Assembly: GCA_051294375.1 (NCBI GenBank)
Contig: CM119264.1
Location: 30,694,091 to 30,758,090, forward strand
Direction: 5' to 3'
Source: Paraspadella gotoi
Taxonomy: Eukaryota; Chaetognatha
DNA: 64,000 bases
This document shows, piece by piece, positions 33,330-44,679 of the stretch. The notes beneath the pieces are model-generated. The model ran no database searches. It was given only the letters and a program-made list of their open reading frames with translations, and was not told where the DNA came from. The position numbers and the translations under genes are program-made. The stretch's first letter is position 1, and the number at the start of each line of letters is the position of its first letter.

Positions 33330-33945
33330 TAAATACTTTTAGGACTTAGTTAGTTAATACGTTGTCGGACAATCATTTTTTTCCCAGCGCCGCTTCCATG
33401 CGACGAGGGAGAGTCGTAGAGGCTGTGCAGATATGAAGGGTTCAGCTCCCGCCCAATTCGTTTTATCATTTTTTTATTTCATCGACTGTGGTGGCATTAA
33501 ACTGCGATATGTCCCTTTTCATCCTTGACCAGACATTTCCGATGATGTTGCAGTCAGGCGAGTTTCCTGACCAACCTTCGAGCACCTCCATCCTATTTTC
33601 CTCGTGCTATTTTTGGGTGGTTTTGGCTTTGTGTCCAGAAGCTCTATCCTCTATGAAAAACTGCCTATTCACTGTTGAATGACTGGCGACATTTCCTCTT
33701 TTTTTTTCTCCATTTTTCGGTTTGCAGAAGTCTTACGGTCTTAAATTGTGAGACTTTCCAAGTTATTATCCTCACTCCCCGTGAATATACAAGGCCGCTC
33801 GCTTTTAACAGCTTGTCCAAGGTCTCCAGTTGCTTGAAATTTGTTGACAACTCTGCAGATGGCGGTAAGAGAGAAATCCAACTGTTTGGTCGTCCTATAT
33901 CATGACAAACCCAACTTCGAAAATCAACGATTGCAGCTTTCTTTT
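33330..33945 (-). pseudogene. Tc1/mariner (Tc1-like) transposase relic
   Basis: Tc1-like transposases cut and paste DNA transposons. On the minus strand the N-terminal helix-turn-helix region comes first (about 33940 to 33690): KKAAIVDF, then TAICRVVNKFQATGDLGQ and the RP of the GRPR-like hook (SERP), spread over two or three frames. After a jump, the C-terminal part (about 33660 to 33370) reads EDRASGHKAKTTQK, then EENRMEVL, then GNSPDCNIIGNVWSRMKRD. This matches the family pattern QDxAxxHxAxxT, WPxxSPDLNPIENxWxxxK that surrounds the last catalytic residue, and it ends with LPRRMEAALGKK. Most of the central catalytic region is missing, so the copy is internally deleted as well as frameshifted. 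The DDE triad cannot be complete. Confidence 0.85.
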
Positions 33946-34165
33946 TGGGGGGTTAGCTGTTTTCAAGTTTCCATGGTTTTCAGATAATGGTGCTCTTAAA
34001 GTTTTCTTTTCGTTCCATCAACCGAAGACGATTAACCACAATTGCATCCAGATGGACGAAGCGTTGCATTGCACCTGTCACCATTTGATGTCTCAACAAA
34101 ATCCTTCCTCATTTTCTCTACAATTATTACTTACTTGCTAACGGGGAATTTCACGGTAACTCTCT

Positions 34166-34176
34166 CTTCTTCTCTC

Positions 34177-34216
<40 letters not shown>
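34166..34216. repeat. CT microsatellite
   Basis: (CT)n of about 45 bp. Confidence 0.95.
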
Positions 34217-34220
<4 letters not shown>

Positions 34221-34254
34221 GTTCTATCCGAAACAATAAAAAAGTCATTTTTAT

Positions 34255-34742
34255 TTTTCCCCTCGACTTCCCTACTCAGCCTTTTCCCAATTTTTTTTTC
34301 TTTTCCTTCTTTCTTTCATTTCTTTATTCTCCCTCTCCTTTTACTCCCTCTCTTCCTCCCCTTCCTCCCTTTCCTTTCCCCCGCCCTCCTCCACTCTTCC
34401 TCCTTCTTCCTTTTTCCTCTATTTTCTCCCTTTTCTTTTTCCATTTCTTTCTCTTCCTTCTCTTCCTCTCCCTCCCTCTCTCCTTATTTCCCACCTCTCT
34501 TTTTCTCTTTATCTTCACCCTCTCCGTTTTTTCTATTCTCCCCTCGTCTACTCCGTCCTTTTTCCCTCTCTCCATTTCCCATTTCCTCTTAGCACTTGCC
34601 TCCCGCTCTCCCTCCCTCTTTCCTCTCCCCTCTCCCCTCTTTTTCCTCCTCCTCCCCCTCCTCTTCTCTCTCTCCTCTCACCTCTCTCCCTCCATTTTTC
34701 CTCCCCCTCTCCCTCCCTCTCCTCTCTCCCTCTCTCCCTTCT
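34255..34742. repeat. CT-rich tract
   Basis: Pyrimidine tract with cctccctctc and tttccctct units; frames here are simple-sequence artefacts. Confidence 0.88.
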
Positions 34743-34763
34743 CCAACTCAGCGGGCGAGTCAA

Positions 34764-34990
34764 ATGGAGCCTCCATCATTAGTCGGCGAGCGGTGGGCGT
34801 CGGCGGCCCCGGCAGCACCGCCAGCACCGGCAGCACCGGCCTGCGTCGGCGGCGGGAATCGAATGATATGTCGGCATTACCACCTCATCATCAAAAGGGG
34901 AAAATGTCATTTAGTTAATGATTGTCGCGAATTTAAGACGAAACTTCTTTTCAAAGTCGCCTCTCACCTGAGACGAGAATCTCCTTTTTT
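34764..34990 (+). CDS. unassigned open frame, possible exon
   Basis: Opens with an ATG in a reasonable context (gtcaaatgg) right after a long pyrimidine tract. The translation begins MEPPSLVGERWASAAPAAP, has an Ala/Pro-rich repeat from cagcaccgg units, then CRHYHLIIKRGKCHLVNDC and ends in EFKTKLLFKVASHLRRE before falling into poly-T sequence. Non-simple composition and locally raised GC argue for coding; no family is recognised and no matching exon is visible. It may be a chance frame. Confidence 0.25.
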
Positions 34991-35430
34991 TTCTTTCTTT
35001 CTTTTTTTCTTTTTTATCCTTTTTTTTTTCTATTTCCTCTTCATTCTCTTGTCTATTTTTTTTTTCTATTTTTCCGTTTCTTTTTATCTTTGTTTTCCTT
35101 TTTCTCTTTTATTTTCTTCTCTATTTTTTTTCCTCAACTCGATAGTCTTTAACTTAATAGTATAATTTAATTGTCTTAACTTGAAAGTCACTTTAAAATC
35201 TCAAGTTTCACGTCCGCCCAAGTCACAAGTGAAATTGAATTTATGATTTATTAAATTTCAAAACTTTTTTTTAACTTAATAGATTTTTTTTTTATTTCTC
35301 TCGCAATTCGTTTTTTTCTCTTTCTTTCTTTTTTACTTCTTTTCTTTTTATTTATTTCACTAGTCTAACCTCTCTATTTAAAATCTTACTTCTCTAATCA
35401 TCTCTCTTCATCCGCCGTTCTTCTTACTTT
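34991..35430. other. T-rich sequence without supported genes
   Basis: Poly-T and ttctttt strings; no coding or structural signal. Confidence 0.6.
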
Positions 35431-35682
35431 TTGTTCATCCCTTCACTTTTCTCATACCTTTCTAATCACCTCTCTTTTCTCCCTCTCTCTTCTCTTCCTC
35501 TCTCTTTTTTTCCCTCTGTCTCTCTTTCCTCTCTTCTCTCTTTTCTCCCTCCTCTCTCCTCTCTTTTCCTCCTCTCTCTTCTCTTTTTTTCCCTCTCTCT
35601 CTCTTCTCTATCCACTTTTTATACTTCTCTCTTCTCTTTTTTCCTCTTTCTCTCTCCTCTCTTTTCTCCCCCTCTCATCTAT

Positions 35683-35754
<72 letters not shown>

Positions 35755-35785
35755 TCTACCTTTCTCTCCTCTCTCCTCTCTTCTC
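35431..35785. repeat. CT-rich tract with perfect CT core
   Basis: ctctcttttctcc units, with uninterrupted (CT)n at about 35685-35747. Confidence 0.9.
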
Positions 35786-35859
35786 GTTATTGATGGTGAA
35801 AAGAGACTCGAGAGAATTTTTTCGCCCCCCAAAAAAAATAGTTTTCGTTTCCGAGTTGG

Positions 35860-36030
35860 GAGAAAAAAGTGATAGAAGTGATAAAAAGTGATAGAAGTGA
35901 TAAAAAGTGATATAAGGGATAAAAAGTCATCGAAGTGATAAAAGTAATAAAAAATGAAAGAAGTGATAAAAAGTAATAGTAGTGATAAAAAGTGATAATT
36001 ATGATAAAAAGTGATAGAAATGATAAAAAA
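35860..36030. repeat. minisatellite, unit about 19 bp
   Basis: Imperfect units of gtgataaaaagtgatagaa; about eight copies. Confidence 0.85.
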
Positions 36031-36480
36031 AGGGTTTAACTCATCATAGTCATTCCAAAGTTTGAAATTGGTTGTGATAAAAAAGCGATTAAACACTTCA
36101 GTAACAAACCTTTATGACAATAATAAGAGACTAAAATTTTAAATAAAACTGTTGAAAATGTCACAGGGTGATATAAATGAGTGACAACGATTGAATCTCT
36201 GGTCGATTTAAAGACGCGAAATTGTGAAGATTTCATGGACTTTATTTTTCCTCGCGTCAAATCGAACTGGAACACAAAAATTCCCGCCATTTTTAAAAAA
36301 TATTGTCCGCCATTTGCGGGAAAAAAGATAAAATGAAGTAATAATTTGACGGAAAATGATGACGACGACAACGACGACGACGACAACGATTCAAAAAAAT
36401 CACGAATATAAAAATTCTTTACTTTCGACGTCGTAATCAAAAAAGGATTCGTGAAAATGTTGAATCGAAGATGTGAATCA
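36031..36480. other. unique sequence without supported genes
   Basis: Includes a short gacgacgacaacgacgacg run at about 36360-36390. Frames here have no recognised features. Confidence 0.55.
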
Positions 36481-36497
36481 TCATCTTGTTTTGCGCT

Positions 36498-36499
36498 CT

Positions 36500-36547
<48 letters not shown>

Positions 36548-36552
36548 CTCTT

Positions 36553-36604
<52 letters not shown>
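36498..36604. repeat. CT microsatellite, interrupted
   Basis: (CT)n of about 100 bp with four short interruptions. Confidence 0.95.
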
Positions 36605-36606
<2 letters not shown>

Positions 36607-36843
36607 CATTCCGTCCAATTATCACCGTCTCCAACGAGGACCGCAGTCGTTAACATTTCATTAATGAGGAAATAAACAGTAAAATTGTCGAAAAATGATT
36701 TTCTTTGTCGTAGATTTTGACAAAGATCCATTCGCTTTGTCCTTCGTTTCGTTTTGCGTCTCGGTGGTGAATATCGAATAACGACTTCGTGAAAAGAGAG
36801 GGGAGGGACTAATGGAGGAACGGAGGGGAGAGTAAGAGATAAG

Positions 36844-37230
36844 AAGGAAAGGAAAGAAAAGGAAAGGAAAGGAATTATGGGATAAGGAGGAAAGGAAAGT
36901 AGAGGAATGGAAAGGAAAGGAGAGGAAAGGAAAGGAAAGGAAAGGAAAGGAAAGGAAATGAGAGGAAAGGAAAGGAAAGGAAAGGAAAGGAAAGGAAAGG
37001 AAAGGAAAGGAAAGGAAAGGGAAGGGATAAGGAGGAAAGGAAAGAAAAGAAAAGGAAATAAAAGGAAAGGAAAGGAATTATGGGGTAAGAAGGAAAGGAA
37101 AGTAGAGGAATGGAAAGCAAAGGAAAGGAAAGGAAATGAAAGGAAATGAGAGGAAAGGAAAGGAGAGGAAAGGAAAGGAAAGGAAAGGAAAGGAATGGGA
37201 AGGGATAAGAAGGAAAGGAAAGTAGAGGAA
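36844..37230. repeat. (AAAGG)n array with internal higher-order copy
   Basis: Pentanucleotide array. The segment aggaattatggg(g/a)taag-aggaaaggaaagtagaggaatgg occurs at about 36870 and 37073, so the array contains a roughly 200 bp higher-order repeat. Confidence 0.92.
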
Positions 37231-37261
37231 CGAAAAGAAAACAAAACAAAACAAAACTTTC

Positions 37262-37395
37262 ATGGAGAAAACAATCTGTGATGACTCCCTGTGTACGGAC
37301 GACCCTCGTACGAACATCACTCGCCGTCTCAAGATCGGTCGCTCCATAAATTTAAATGACGAGAAAAATCTCGTCTTCAACGAGAATGAAGTCGG
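37262..37395 (+). CDS. candidate first coding exon, unassigned
   Basis: ATG at 37262 (context ttcatgg) opens a 45-codon frame ending in TGA at 37397. That TGA overlaps a good splice donor, GTGAGG starting 37396, so the frame may be spliced out of the stop. The translation starts MEKTICDDSLCTDDPRTN, continues RRLKIGRSINLN and ends KNLVFNENEVG. Composition is balanced and protein-like, in contrast with the AAAGG array just upstream. No family is recognised and no downstream exon was found. Confidence 0.27.
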
Positions 37396-37559
37396 GTGAG
37401 GCTGTGACTACAGCCGCACAGCTGGACTGCAGCTCTTTTTGACCCAAAAGGTTAAAACAACAACAGCAACAGCAACAACAACACGACAACGCGTAGGACC
37501 CAAGGACGTCGGCCAAATCTTGGTCTTCATCTCGCTCTCGCTCTCGTTCTCTGGCTATT

Positions 37560-37564
<5 letters not shown>

Positions 37565-37593
<29 letters not shown>
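37565..37593. repeat. CT microsatellite
   Basis: (CT)n of about 28 bp. Confidence 0.9.
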
Positions 37594-37602
<9 letters not shown>

Positions 37603-37677
37603 TTATATTTCATCACAGAAACAAAAGTGAACATTGAAATCTCTGGTCCACCTCTCCCCCCCCCTCAAAGAAAAGGG

Positions 37678-37748
37678 GACACACTCAAATCTGAGTCACA
37701 CTCAAATCTAAGTCACACTCAAATTTGAGTCACACTCAAATCTGAGAC
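37678..37748. repeat. 17 bp tandem repeat, four copies
   Basis: Unit cacactcaaatctgagt with one-base variants. Confidence 0.92.
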
Positions 37749-37796
37749 ACGCACACAAAAAAAGCAGACGAAGCGAGAAAAACTTGAGCCTCACTT

Positions 37797-37924
37797 TCTC
37801 TTTCTTTTTTTTTCTTTCTTTTTTCTTTTTTTCTTTTTTTTTCTTTCTTTTTTCTTTTTTTCTTTTTTTCTTTTTTTCTTTTTTTTTCTTTTTTTTCTTT
37901 TTTTTTTCTTTTTTTTCTTTTTTC
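37797..37924. repeat. (CTTTTTT)n-like T-rich tract
   Basis: ttcttttttt and tttcttt units; the minus-strand frames are Lys/Glu-rich artefacts. Confidence 0.9.
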
Positions 37925-37989
37925 GACGCCAACGAAAAAAAGTAAAATCCGGTGAATAACGAGGTTTTTATGAGATCCCAAGAGCGAAA

Positions 37990-38140
37990 CGGATGGAGGA
38001 ATGTACGGATCGAAGGGATAGATGGATCCAAGGGATAGAAGGATCAAAGGGTGGAATGGATCAAAGGGATAGATGGATCCAAGAGCAAAATGGATGAAAG
38101 GGATATTTAGATCAAAGGGATGATCAAACGGATGGTCGAG
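37990..38140. repeat. degenerate ATGGATCAAAGGGATAG repeats
   Basis: About eight imperfect units of 15-18 bp, just before a 10-N gap. Confidence 0.8.
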
Positions 38141-38164
38141 ATCGAGAAAACAAATTGAACAGAT

Positions 38165-38174
38165 NNNNNNNNNN
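38165..38174. other. assembly gap, 10 N
   Basis: Run of 10 N. Confidence 1.
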
Positions 38175-38570
38175 GTTTAATTACTTTGTCAATATAAAGG
38201 AAAAAAAAGTCGATTCACAAATAGTTTAAAATAACCTCCTCATACTTTTTCGTCTTGTAAAAAATTTTGATTTTTAACAAAAAAAAACTTTTTTAAAAAA
38301 ATTACCAATAATTTTAGAGTCAAAAACAAAAAAAACAAAAGTTTATATCAACATTCATCGTCGTCATCGTCGTCTTTTTCGTCGTCGACGTCGTCGTCTC
38401 TGCATCAGTTTTATACTGACCCCCACCTTCTCCTCCTCTTCTTCCTCCTCTTCCTCCTCCCCCTTTTTTCTCTTCTCAAAAGTCATTTTTGGGAGATGCT
38501 TCTTTGGGGACTGGAGGTCCCTCTACGACCATTCAGTCAAAAGATGCAAACTCAGATTAAGAAGGAACGG
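38175..38570. other. AT-rich, then GTC/TCC-rich sequence without supported genes
   Basis: Imperfect (GTC)n at about 38355-38400 and (CTC/TTC)n at about 38430-38465. Confidence 0.65.
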
Positions 38571-38576
38571 AGGTCC

Positions 38577-38577
<1 letters not shown>

Positions 38578-38649
<72 letters not shown>
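38578..38649. repeat. CT microsatellite
   Basis: (CT)n of about 70 bp, with one t insertion. Confidence 0.95.
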
Positions 38650-38654
<5 letters not shown>

Positions 38655-38705
38655 TTCCTTTTCCTTTTATCAGTTTTCCCTCCGACAATCTGAGTTCCTT
38701 TTTTC

Positions 38706-38764
38706 AGTATTCGTTTATTCGTTCATTCGTTCATTCGTTCATTCGTTCATTCGTTCATTCATTA
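38706..38764. repeat. (ATTCGTTC)n tandem repeat
   Basis: About seven octamers with small variation. Confidence 0.92.
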
Positions 38765-39105
38765 TTTCTTTTCTTCGTTTCTTCATTTGTTTGTATGTTT
38801 GTGAGTTCTTTCCGTCACTCAATAGCTGAATGGGTGGTTAGTTAGCTGGAGGAAGAGAGTATCTGAGTAGGGTCTAGCGGAGAGAGACTAAGAAGTGAAG
38901 GGTAAGGTATATTGTCACGGCAAACTGGTATAAAGACAGGTAAGTAAAAAATAAGAGGGAAAGGGGCTCCCGTCTATCTTGAATAGTTAGTTGAGTTACT
39001 ATCGTTTCTTAACCTACGTTTTTGCTCTTAAATATAATATATATATTTGAAAAGATTTTTTAAAAAAATATCTATAGTAAGAGATTGTAGAATGTTCTAT
39101 TCTTC
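38765..39105. other. unique sequence without supported genes
   Basis: Nothing recognised; ends at a large N gap. Confidence 0.6.
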
Positions 39106-40074
39106 NNNNNNNNNNNNNNNNNNNNNNNNNNNNNNNNNNNNNNNNNNNNNNNNNNNNNNNNNNNNNNNNNNNNNNNNNNNNNNNNNNNNNNNNNNNNNNN
39201 NNNNNNNNNNNNNNNNNNNNNNNNNNNNNNNNNNNNNNNNNNNNNNNNNNNNNNNNNNNNNNNNNNNNNNNNNNNNNNNNNNNNNNNNNNNNNNNNNNNN
39301 NNNNNNNNNNNNNNNNNNNNNNNNNNNNNNNNNNNNNNNNNNNNNNNNNNNNNNNNNNNNNNNNNNNNNNNNNNNNNNNNNNNNNNNNNNNNNNNNNNNN
39401 NNNNNNNNNNNNNNNNNNNNNNNNNNNNNNNNNNNNNNNNNNNNNNNNNNNNNNNNNNNNNNNNNNNNNNNNNNNNNNNNNNNNNNNNNNNNNNNNNNNN
39501 NNNNNNNNNNNNNNNNNNNNNNNNNNNNNNNNNNNNNNNNNNNNNNNNNNNNNNNNNNNNNNNNNNNNNNNNNNNNNNNNNNNNNNNNNNNNNNNNNNNN
39601 NNNNNNNNNNNNNNNNNNNNNNNNNNNNNNNNNNNNNNNNNNNNNNNNNNNNNNNNNNNNNNNNNNNNNNNNNNNNNNNNNNNNNNNNNNNNNNNNNNNN
39701 NNNNNNNNNNNNNNNNNNNNNNNNNNNNNNNNNNNNNNNNNNNNNNNNNNNNNNNNNNNNNNNNNNNNNNNNNNNNNNNNNNNNNNNNNNNNNNNNNNNN
39801 NNNNNNNNNNNNNNNNNNNNNNNNNNNNNNNNNNNNNNNNNNNNNNNNNNNNNNNNNNNNNNNNNNNNNNNNNNNNNNNNNNNNNNNNNNNNNNNNNNNN
39901 NNNNNNNNNNNNNNNNNNNNNNNNNNNNNNNNNNNNNNNNNNNNNNNNNNNNNNNNNNNNNNNNNNNNNNNNNNNNNNNNNNNNNNNNNNNNNNNNNNNN
40001 NNNNNNNNNNNNNNNNNNNNNNNNNNNNNNNNNNNNNNNNNNNNNNNNNNNNNNNNNNNNNNNNNNNNNNNNNN
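39106..40074. other. assembly gap, 969 N
   Basis: Run of N; frames crossing it are meaningless. Confidence 1.
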
Positions 40075-40790
40075 CCCCCCCCTTACCTCCCCCTCACTCT
40101 TCGATCGCCCCCACACACAAAAAAAAGAAGAAAGATTTTCTTTTCTCTTCGGTATTTTTTACCAACGAGTGAGACAGAGATACATCGTCTTTCCCTTCGG
40201 TCTTATCTTTCCCTTTTTCTTTCGCTCTCGTTTTCTTACCTGAAAAAAGTGAAAGGAAAAAAAAAAGAGCATCTTTTTTTTTTAAGTTTGCGCCGTGAGA
40301 TCTTGAGGAGTATTTACATTGTGAAGATGTCTGTCTGTCTGTCTGTTTCTCCCACTTATAAATTTGGTACGATCGATATAAAAATTATCAATTGATTCAA
40401 TAAATAAGCTATCTCGGCCCTTACTTTGGACAGGCTTTGGTGGTTTAAGGCCTCCATCACTCTTTCAAGATCATGATCTCTGCAAGCTTTCGATCAAGAC
40501 TCTCTCACAGTTCCTGGCTTCCTTTTCACTCCCTCGAGTTTAAGTTCTCATATAACTCTATTAACTCTATTAACACTACGTGATTTAAGTTAATACTTGG
40601 TAGAAAACTGATGTACTATGAGAGTCATAGTGTGCATACTTATTTAGTCACGTCGTTATCTGGAAAAGATCCATAAAAAAAATTATATGCGTCGTTTTAC
40701 TTTTTCCAAATTCAAAGTTCAAAAGGAGGAAAGAACCAACTTTATAACAAGAGCGCTTCTGGGAGACGATTCCAATGCAATGACGGTAAT
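40075..40790. other. unique sequence without supported genes
   Basis: A short gtctgtctgtctgt run near 40328 and otherwise nothing recognised. Confidence 0.6.
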
Positions 40791-40791
40791 C

Positions 40792-40825
<34 letters not shown>
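40791..40825. repeat. CT microsatellite running into a gap
   Basis: (CT)n continues into the N run at 40826-41044. Confidence 0.95.
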
Positions 40826-41044
40826 NNNNNNNNNNNNNNNNNNNNNNNNNNNNNNNNNNNNNNNNNNNNNNNNNNNNNNNNNNNNNNNNNNNNNNNNNNN
40901 NNNNNNNNNNNNNNNNNNNNNNNNNNNNNNNNNNNNNNNNNNNNNNNNNNNNNNNNNNNNNNNNNNNNNNNNNNNNNNNNNNNNNNNNNNNNNNNNNNNN
41001 NNNNNNNNNNNNNNNNNNNNNNNNNNNNNNNNNNNNNNNNNNNN
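40826..41044. other. assembly gap, 219 N
   Basis: Starts inside a CT microsatellite, which probably caused the gap. Confidence 1.
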
Positions 41045-41632
41045 GGTCTTTCCCTGCCATGCCATGCCCTGCCATTCCCAGCGGGTCTCGCTGAAAGAAA
41101 AAAAGTTGCATTATTAGTTGCGTGATCATCGTGAGATTACGTCATAAGGTCACTGAGACATTTTCTATCTGTCCGTCTGTCTGTCATTTTTGTTTATCTG
41201 GCCGTGAGTGTCTGTTTGATGAGCGGGGTTTTCCGTCTCTTGCTCACCCTTCTGAGAGTATCAATATCACCGGATCTAATGAGTCTTTAGAGATCAAGAA
41301 CTGGAGGTAAGCAAAAGACAAGCATCGGTAAGCGATAGTATTGACAATGACCTCTCAGATAAGCTCGGCTTAGCTACGCAATTCAAACAATATAATCAAA
41401 TACTAAACCACTATAAACCAATACTAAACCATAAAAACCAATACTAAACCCCGACGATGGCTAATTAATATTATTGCGATCTGTATAAATGGAATCATGA
41501 TTAAGCAGAGTAATAAAATAACGAGCTGTATTGTTTGTAAACAAATATCAATTGTTTATATTTGTAAGCACTTTTACAAAAGGTAAATAAGATCGACGGA
41601 ATTATGACGAGAGTTTATGTCCAACATCCTTC
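41045..41632. other. unique sequence without supported genes
   Basis: Contains ccatgccatgccctgcc at 41058, tccgtctgtctgtc near 41171 and a small aaaccaatactaaacca tandem repeat at about 41400-41450. Confidence 0.6.
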
Positions 41633-41634
41633 TT

Positions 41635-41690
<56 letters not shown>
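41633..41690. repeat. CT microsatellite
   Basis: (CT)n of about 57 bp with one interruption. Confidence 0.95.
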
Positions 41691-41693
<3 letters not shown>

Positions 41694-41839
41694 AACATGT
41701 TAAAAGATCAACGTAATTAAATTAGTCTAAATTAGTAAATTAGTGAAGTAGTCCAACCAATGTAAAATTTGACAATAAAAAAATTGCTGTTTTTTCCAAT
41801 CTACGGAATTCACAAAATAACCTACTCCCATGACGTAAA

Positions 41840-41907
41840 CAACAGACCACCCGACCACCCAACAAATCACCACCCGACCACCCAACAAATCACCACCCGA
41901 CCACCTT
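41840..41907. repeat. 23 bp tandem repeat, about three copies
   Basis: Unit accacccgaccacccaacaaatc; the last copy is partial. Confidence 0.92.
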
Positions 41908-41998
41908 TTTTCCACTCGTCCAAATTGCCATCGGGTTCGGCTAAATCCTGGTGGTTGTAAAAAAGGAATTGAAGTAGTCGTTAATTTGTCCTCTGACG

Positions 41999-42030
<32 letters not shown>
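41999..42030. repeat. (GTC)n microsatellite
   Basis: About ten perfect copies. Confidence 0.95.
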
Positions 42031-42770
42031 TTTGCCAGTGGAAACCCTTTGACCGCCGGACTTGTGAACCAGGGTTCTGGGCGCCAGAGGGTCTTAAGAC
42101 TGGGAAGGGGGTTTTAAGCGCTGGGTAAGTGGGGCCTTGGAACCGGCAAAGAGTTTCTTTGTGCTAAGGGCGAGGTTTAAAGCAGAAGGTAATGGTTACT
42201 ATTATGTAGAACTAAAAATTGGGTTCTGAGCGCCAGATAAAAAGGTTCAGATGATTGACAGGTCGATTGGTTAAAAGACGGTACAGCTGGGGAATTCTTA
42301 AGCAAATACTGTCGATTATTACCTGGTGCAATACGTTCTTTACTGTTTTTTTCAATTGCCAGGTGCAATCCAAAATGACAAAATGACATATCTGATTGTC
42401 TGGGTGCTATTCTCCGAGCAAAGATGTCTTAAATTTAAAATTGTTAAGAACGTGGATAGAAGTAGTTAAGGAATATTAGTTTTAAACACTTATTTAAATA
42501 ATATTGGAGGAAAATTAAGAGAACCTTTTTCGGTTTTTTTAATATGATTTTTGGCTGAGTTTATCTCGATTAGCAAGTGGGGCTTTCACTTCATATTCAC
42601 AATACAAGCCAGTTTAAAAACCCCGTTGACTGACCATCAACTGGAAGAAGACTTTCGGCAGGAAGATTCATTTTCCGGAATCCGGTTTTTTTTTCGGACG
42701 GCGAAGGACAGAATCTGGGATGGAAGGATCTCCGCCAACCCGGGAGTCTTGACTAAAGGAGAGAAAGAAT
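42031..42770. other. unique sequence without supported genes
   Basis: The phrase gggttctgggcgccagag at about 42070 recurs as gggttctgagcgccagat at about 42220, suggesting an old local duplication of some 150 bp. No coding signal. Confidence 0.5.
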
Positions 42771-43085
42771 AAAAAAAGGAGAAAAGAAAAAAAAAGAAAA
42801 ATAAAAATAAAAACGGAAAAGAAAAGAGAAAAGAAAAAAAAGGGGAAGGTACATTTAAGGAAAAACTCATGGATTTCTTTTGATCCGTTTCTGCTTTGGG
42901 TGAGGTTGATTCTCCTGCGATGGTAGAAAAAGGAAAAAGGATAAAGAAAGAAAATTAGAAAAAGGAAGATAAAAAAGAAAAGAGAAAAGAGAAAAGAAAA
43001 AAAAAGGGGGAAGGGAGAAAAAGGAAAAAGGATAAAAAAGGAAAAGAAAATGAATGAAAAAATAAAGAGAAAAATGGAGAATAAA
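42771..43085. repeat. A/G-rich tracts
   Basis: Two purine-rich stretches, each with gaaaagaaaaaaaa and aaaaggataaa units, separated by a short unique segment at 42850-42925. Confidence 0.85.
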
Positions 43086-43436
43086 ATCCAGTGATTCTTT
43101 TATGTCTCCGTTGGGCAGTTGAGACTCGAAAGGTAAGTCGAGGTGAGGCGGGCAGAAGAGGAAAGAGGTAAGTTGTGTGAGAGACAGAGACGTTGGGTGA
43201 GATGAGGGTAGTGAACTTTTCAAGTGTGAAAGTGAGAAGAACATTTTATATCAACGCAAGATATAAAAAATGGCCAGGTAATCTTATTGGTTTGTTTTCG
43301 AGACGGAGCTGTTACCGTTATTTGACATTGTCTGTCTATCCGTGCGGATTAATTGACGGACGTACGGACGGAGCAGCTTTTTGACATATTTGAGTCAGCG
43401 AGAGAATAAAATGTAAATGTAAACTGGGAGGACTAT
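43086..43436. other. unique sequence without supported genes
   Basis: Contains attgacggacgtacggacgg near 43352, resembling the gtccgtccg phrases of the dispersed repeat. No coding signal. Confidence 0.5.
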
Positions 43437-43522
43437 AATATATAATATATAATATATAATATATAATATATAATATATAATATATAATATATAATATATA
43501 ATATATAATATATAATATATAA
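43437..43522. repeat. (TATAATA)n heptanucleotide array
   Basis: About twelve perfect copies. Confidence 0.97.
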
Positions 43523-43725
43523 TAAAACAATAGACCAACAAATTAAACAAAAATACTAGTAAAGATTATTTTTTGAAAAAAAAATCCAAAACTGCGAATC
43601 AAAAAAGTGAAATTTCTCTTTTTTCTGTTTCTTTGTTTTGTCAAGAATTTTTTTTGTTTTGTCTCGTTTTTTTTTTCTCGCGCAAAACATAAATGAGGTG
43701 GTTATTTTCTTTACCGGTTCATTTT

Positions 43726-43726
<1 letters not shown>

Positions 43727-43795
<69 letters not shown>
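43727..43795. repeat. GA microsatellite
   Basis: Perfect (GA)n of about 68 bp. Confidence 0.97.
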
Positions 43796-43797
<2 letters not shown>

Positions 43798-43896
43798 TCC
43801 GCCTTTTCTCCACGATTCATATTTTCACCTTTGAACAAAAGAGAGAATTTCACAACAAACGGAGAAAAACTGCCGCCGACGAAAATAATGAGGGAC

Positions 43897-43921
43897 TTGG
43901 CATGGCATGGCATGGCATGGC
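43897..43921. repeat. (CATGG)n short array
   Basis: Four copies of catgg with a lead-in. Confidence 0.9.
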
Positions 43922-44640
43922 GGAGGCGCCGAGCGGGCGGAGGTCCGCGGCGCGAGACGATGAGGAGAGGCGCGAGGCTACGGAGATGCATGGCAACGTC
44001 ACTGTTGTACGAGAGCTTAAGATATTAAGTCAAACCTCAAGTTTTCTGACAATGACCGGCTGACGCGAATAATTGTTTAGATATGAGTCAGGGTTGCAGG
44101 CCTCTCGCTCGTAATTTCGGCCCAGAAGCTCCTGCCTGCTCCCGAAGAACCCAGGCGCTCGCCTGAACCCAAGATCCCCTGGGCAACTATCTGTTCCTCA
44201 GGACCCGCCTGCTATTGAGACCCCAGGGCACTTTTAAAAAAAGATGAAGGCGTCGCCAAACAATCTGCCAATGAGAACAACAAAAACAACAACAACAACA
44301 ACAGCAGCAGCAGAAGCAGCAGCAACAGCAGGGTGAAATATGTGGCAAAGTATGTGTGAGGCAAAGAAGGAGAGGGAGTGAACGTTTCAGGAATAATTAG
44401 AAGGGATGGTCAGGTAAGGGAAAATCAATGCGAAGGGCAAAGCTTAAGCAAAGAACAATGCTTAGAGCCAAACTAAACGAACCTAAAGGAAAAAGCTAAA
44501 GGCGAAGCGAAGGGCGAAGCAAAGGAAAAAGCAAAGCAAACCAAAAAAAGGACAAAGCTAAGGGCAAAGCGAAAGGCAAGGGCGGAGCCCAGGACGCGAC
44601 GTGACGCGACATTCGGCATTAACCTGTCATTCGCGTCTCC
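43922..44640. other. mixed sequence without supported genes
   Basis: A GC-rich segment at 44095-44225, an (AAC/AGC)n run at about 44285-44335 and an aaagc/aagg-rich segment at 44440-44585. No recognised gene. Confidence 0.5.
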
Positions 44641-44679
44641 TTTTCTCATTTCCCTTTTGTTGTTGCGTCTTATTTTGAA

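Noticed and set aside
36036-37244. 402-codon minus-strand open frame
   Set aside because: It runs through the AAAGG array and a CT microsatellite; its openness comes from repeats lacking stops, and no family is recognisable.
39047-40243. Long frames across N gaps (also 47380-48513, 58888-59508 and others)
   Set aside because: Most of each frame is N, so there is no sequence to support a protein.
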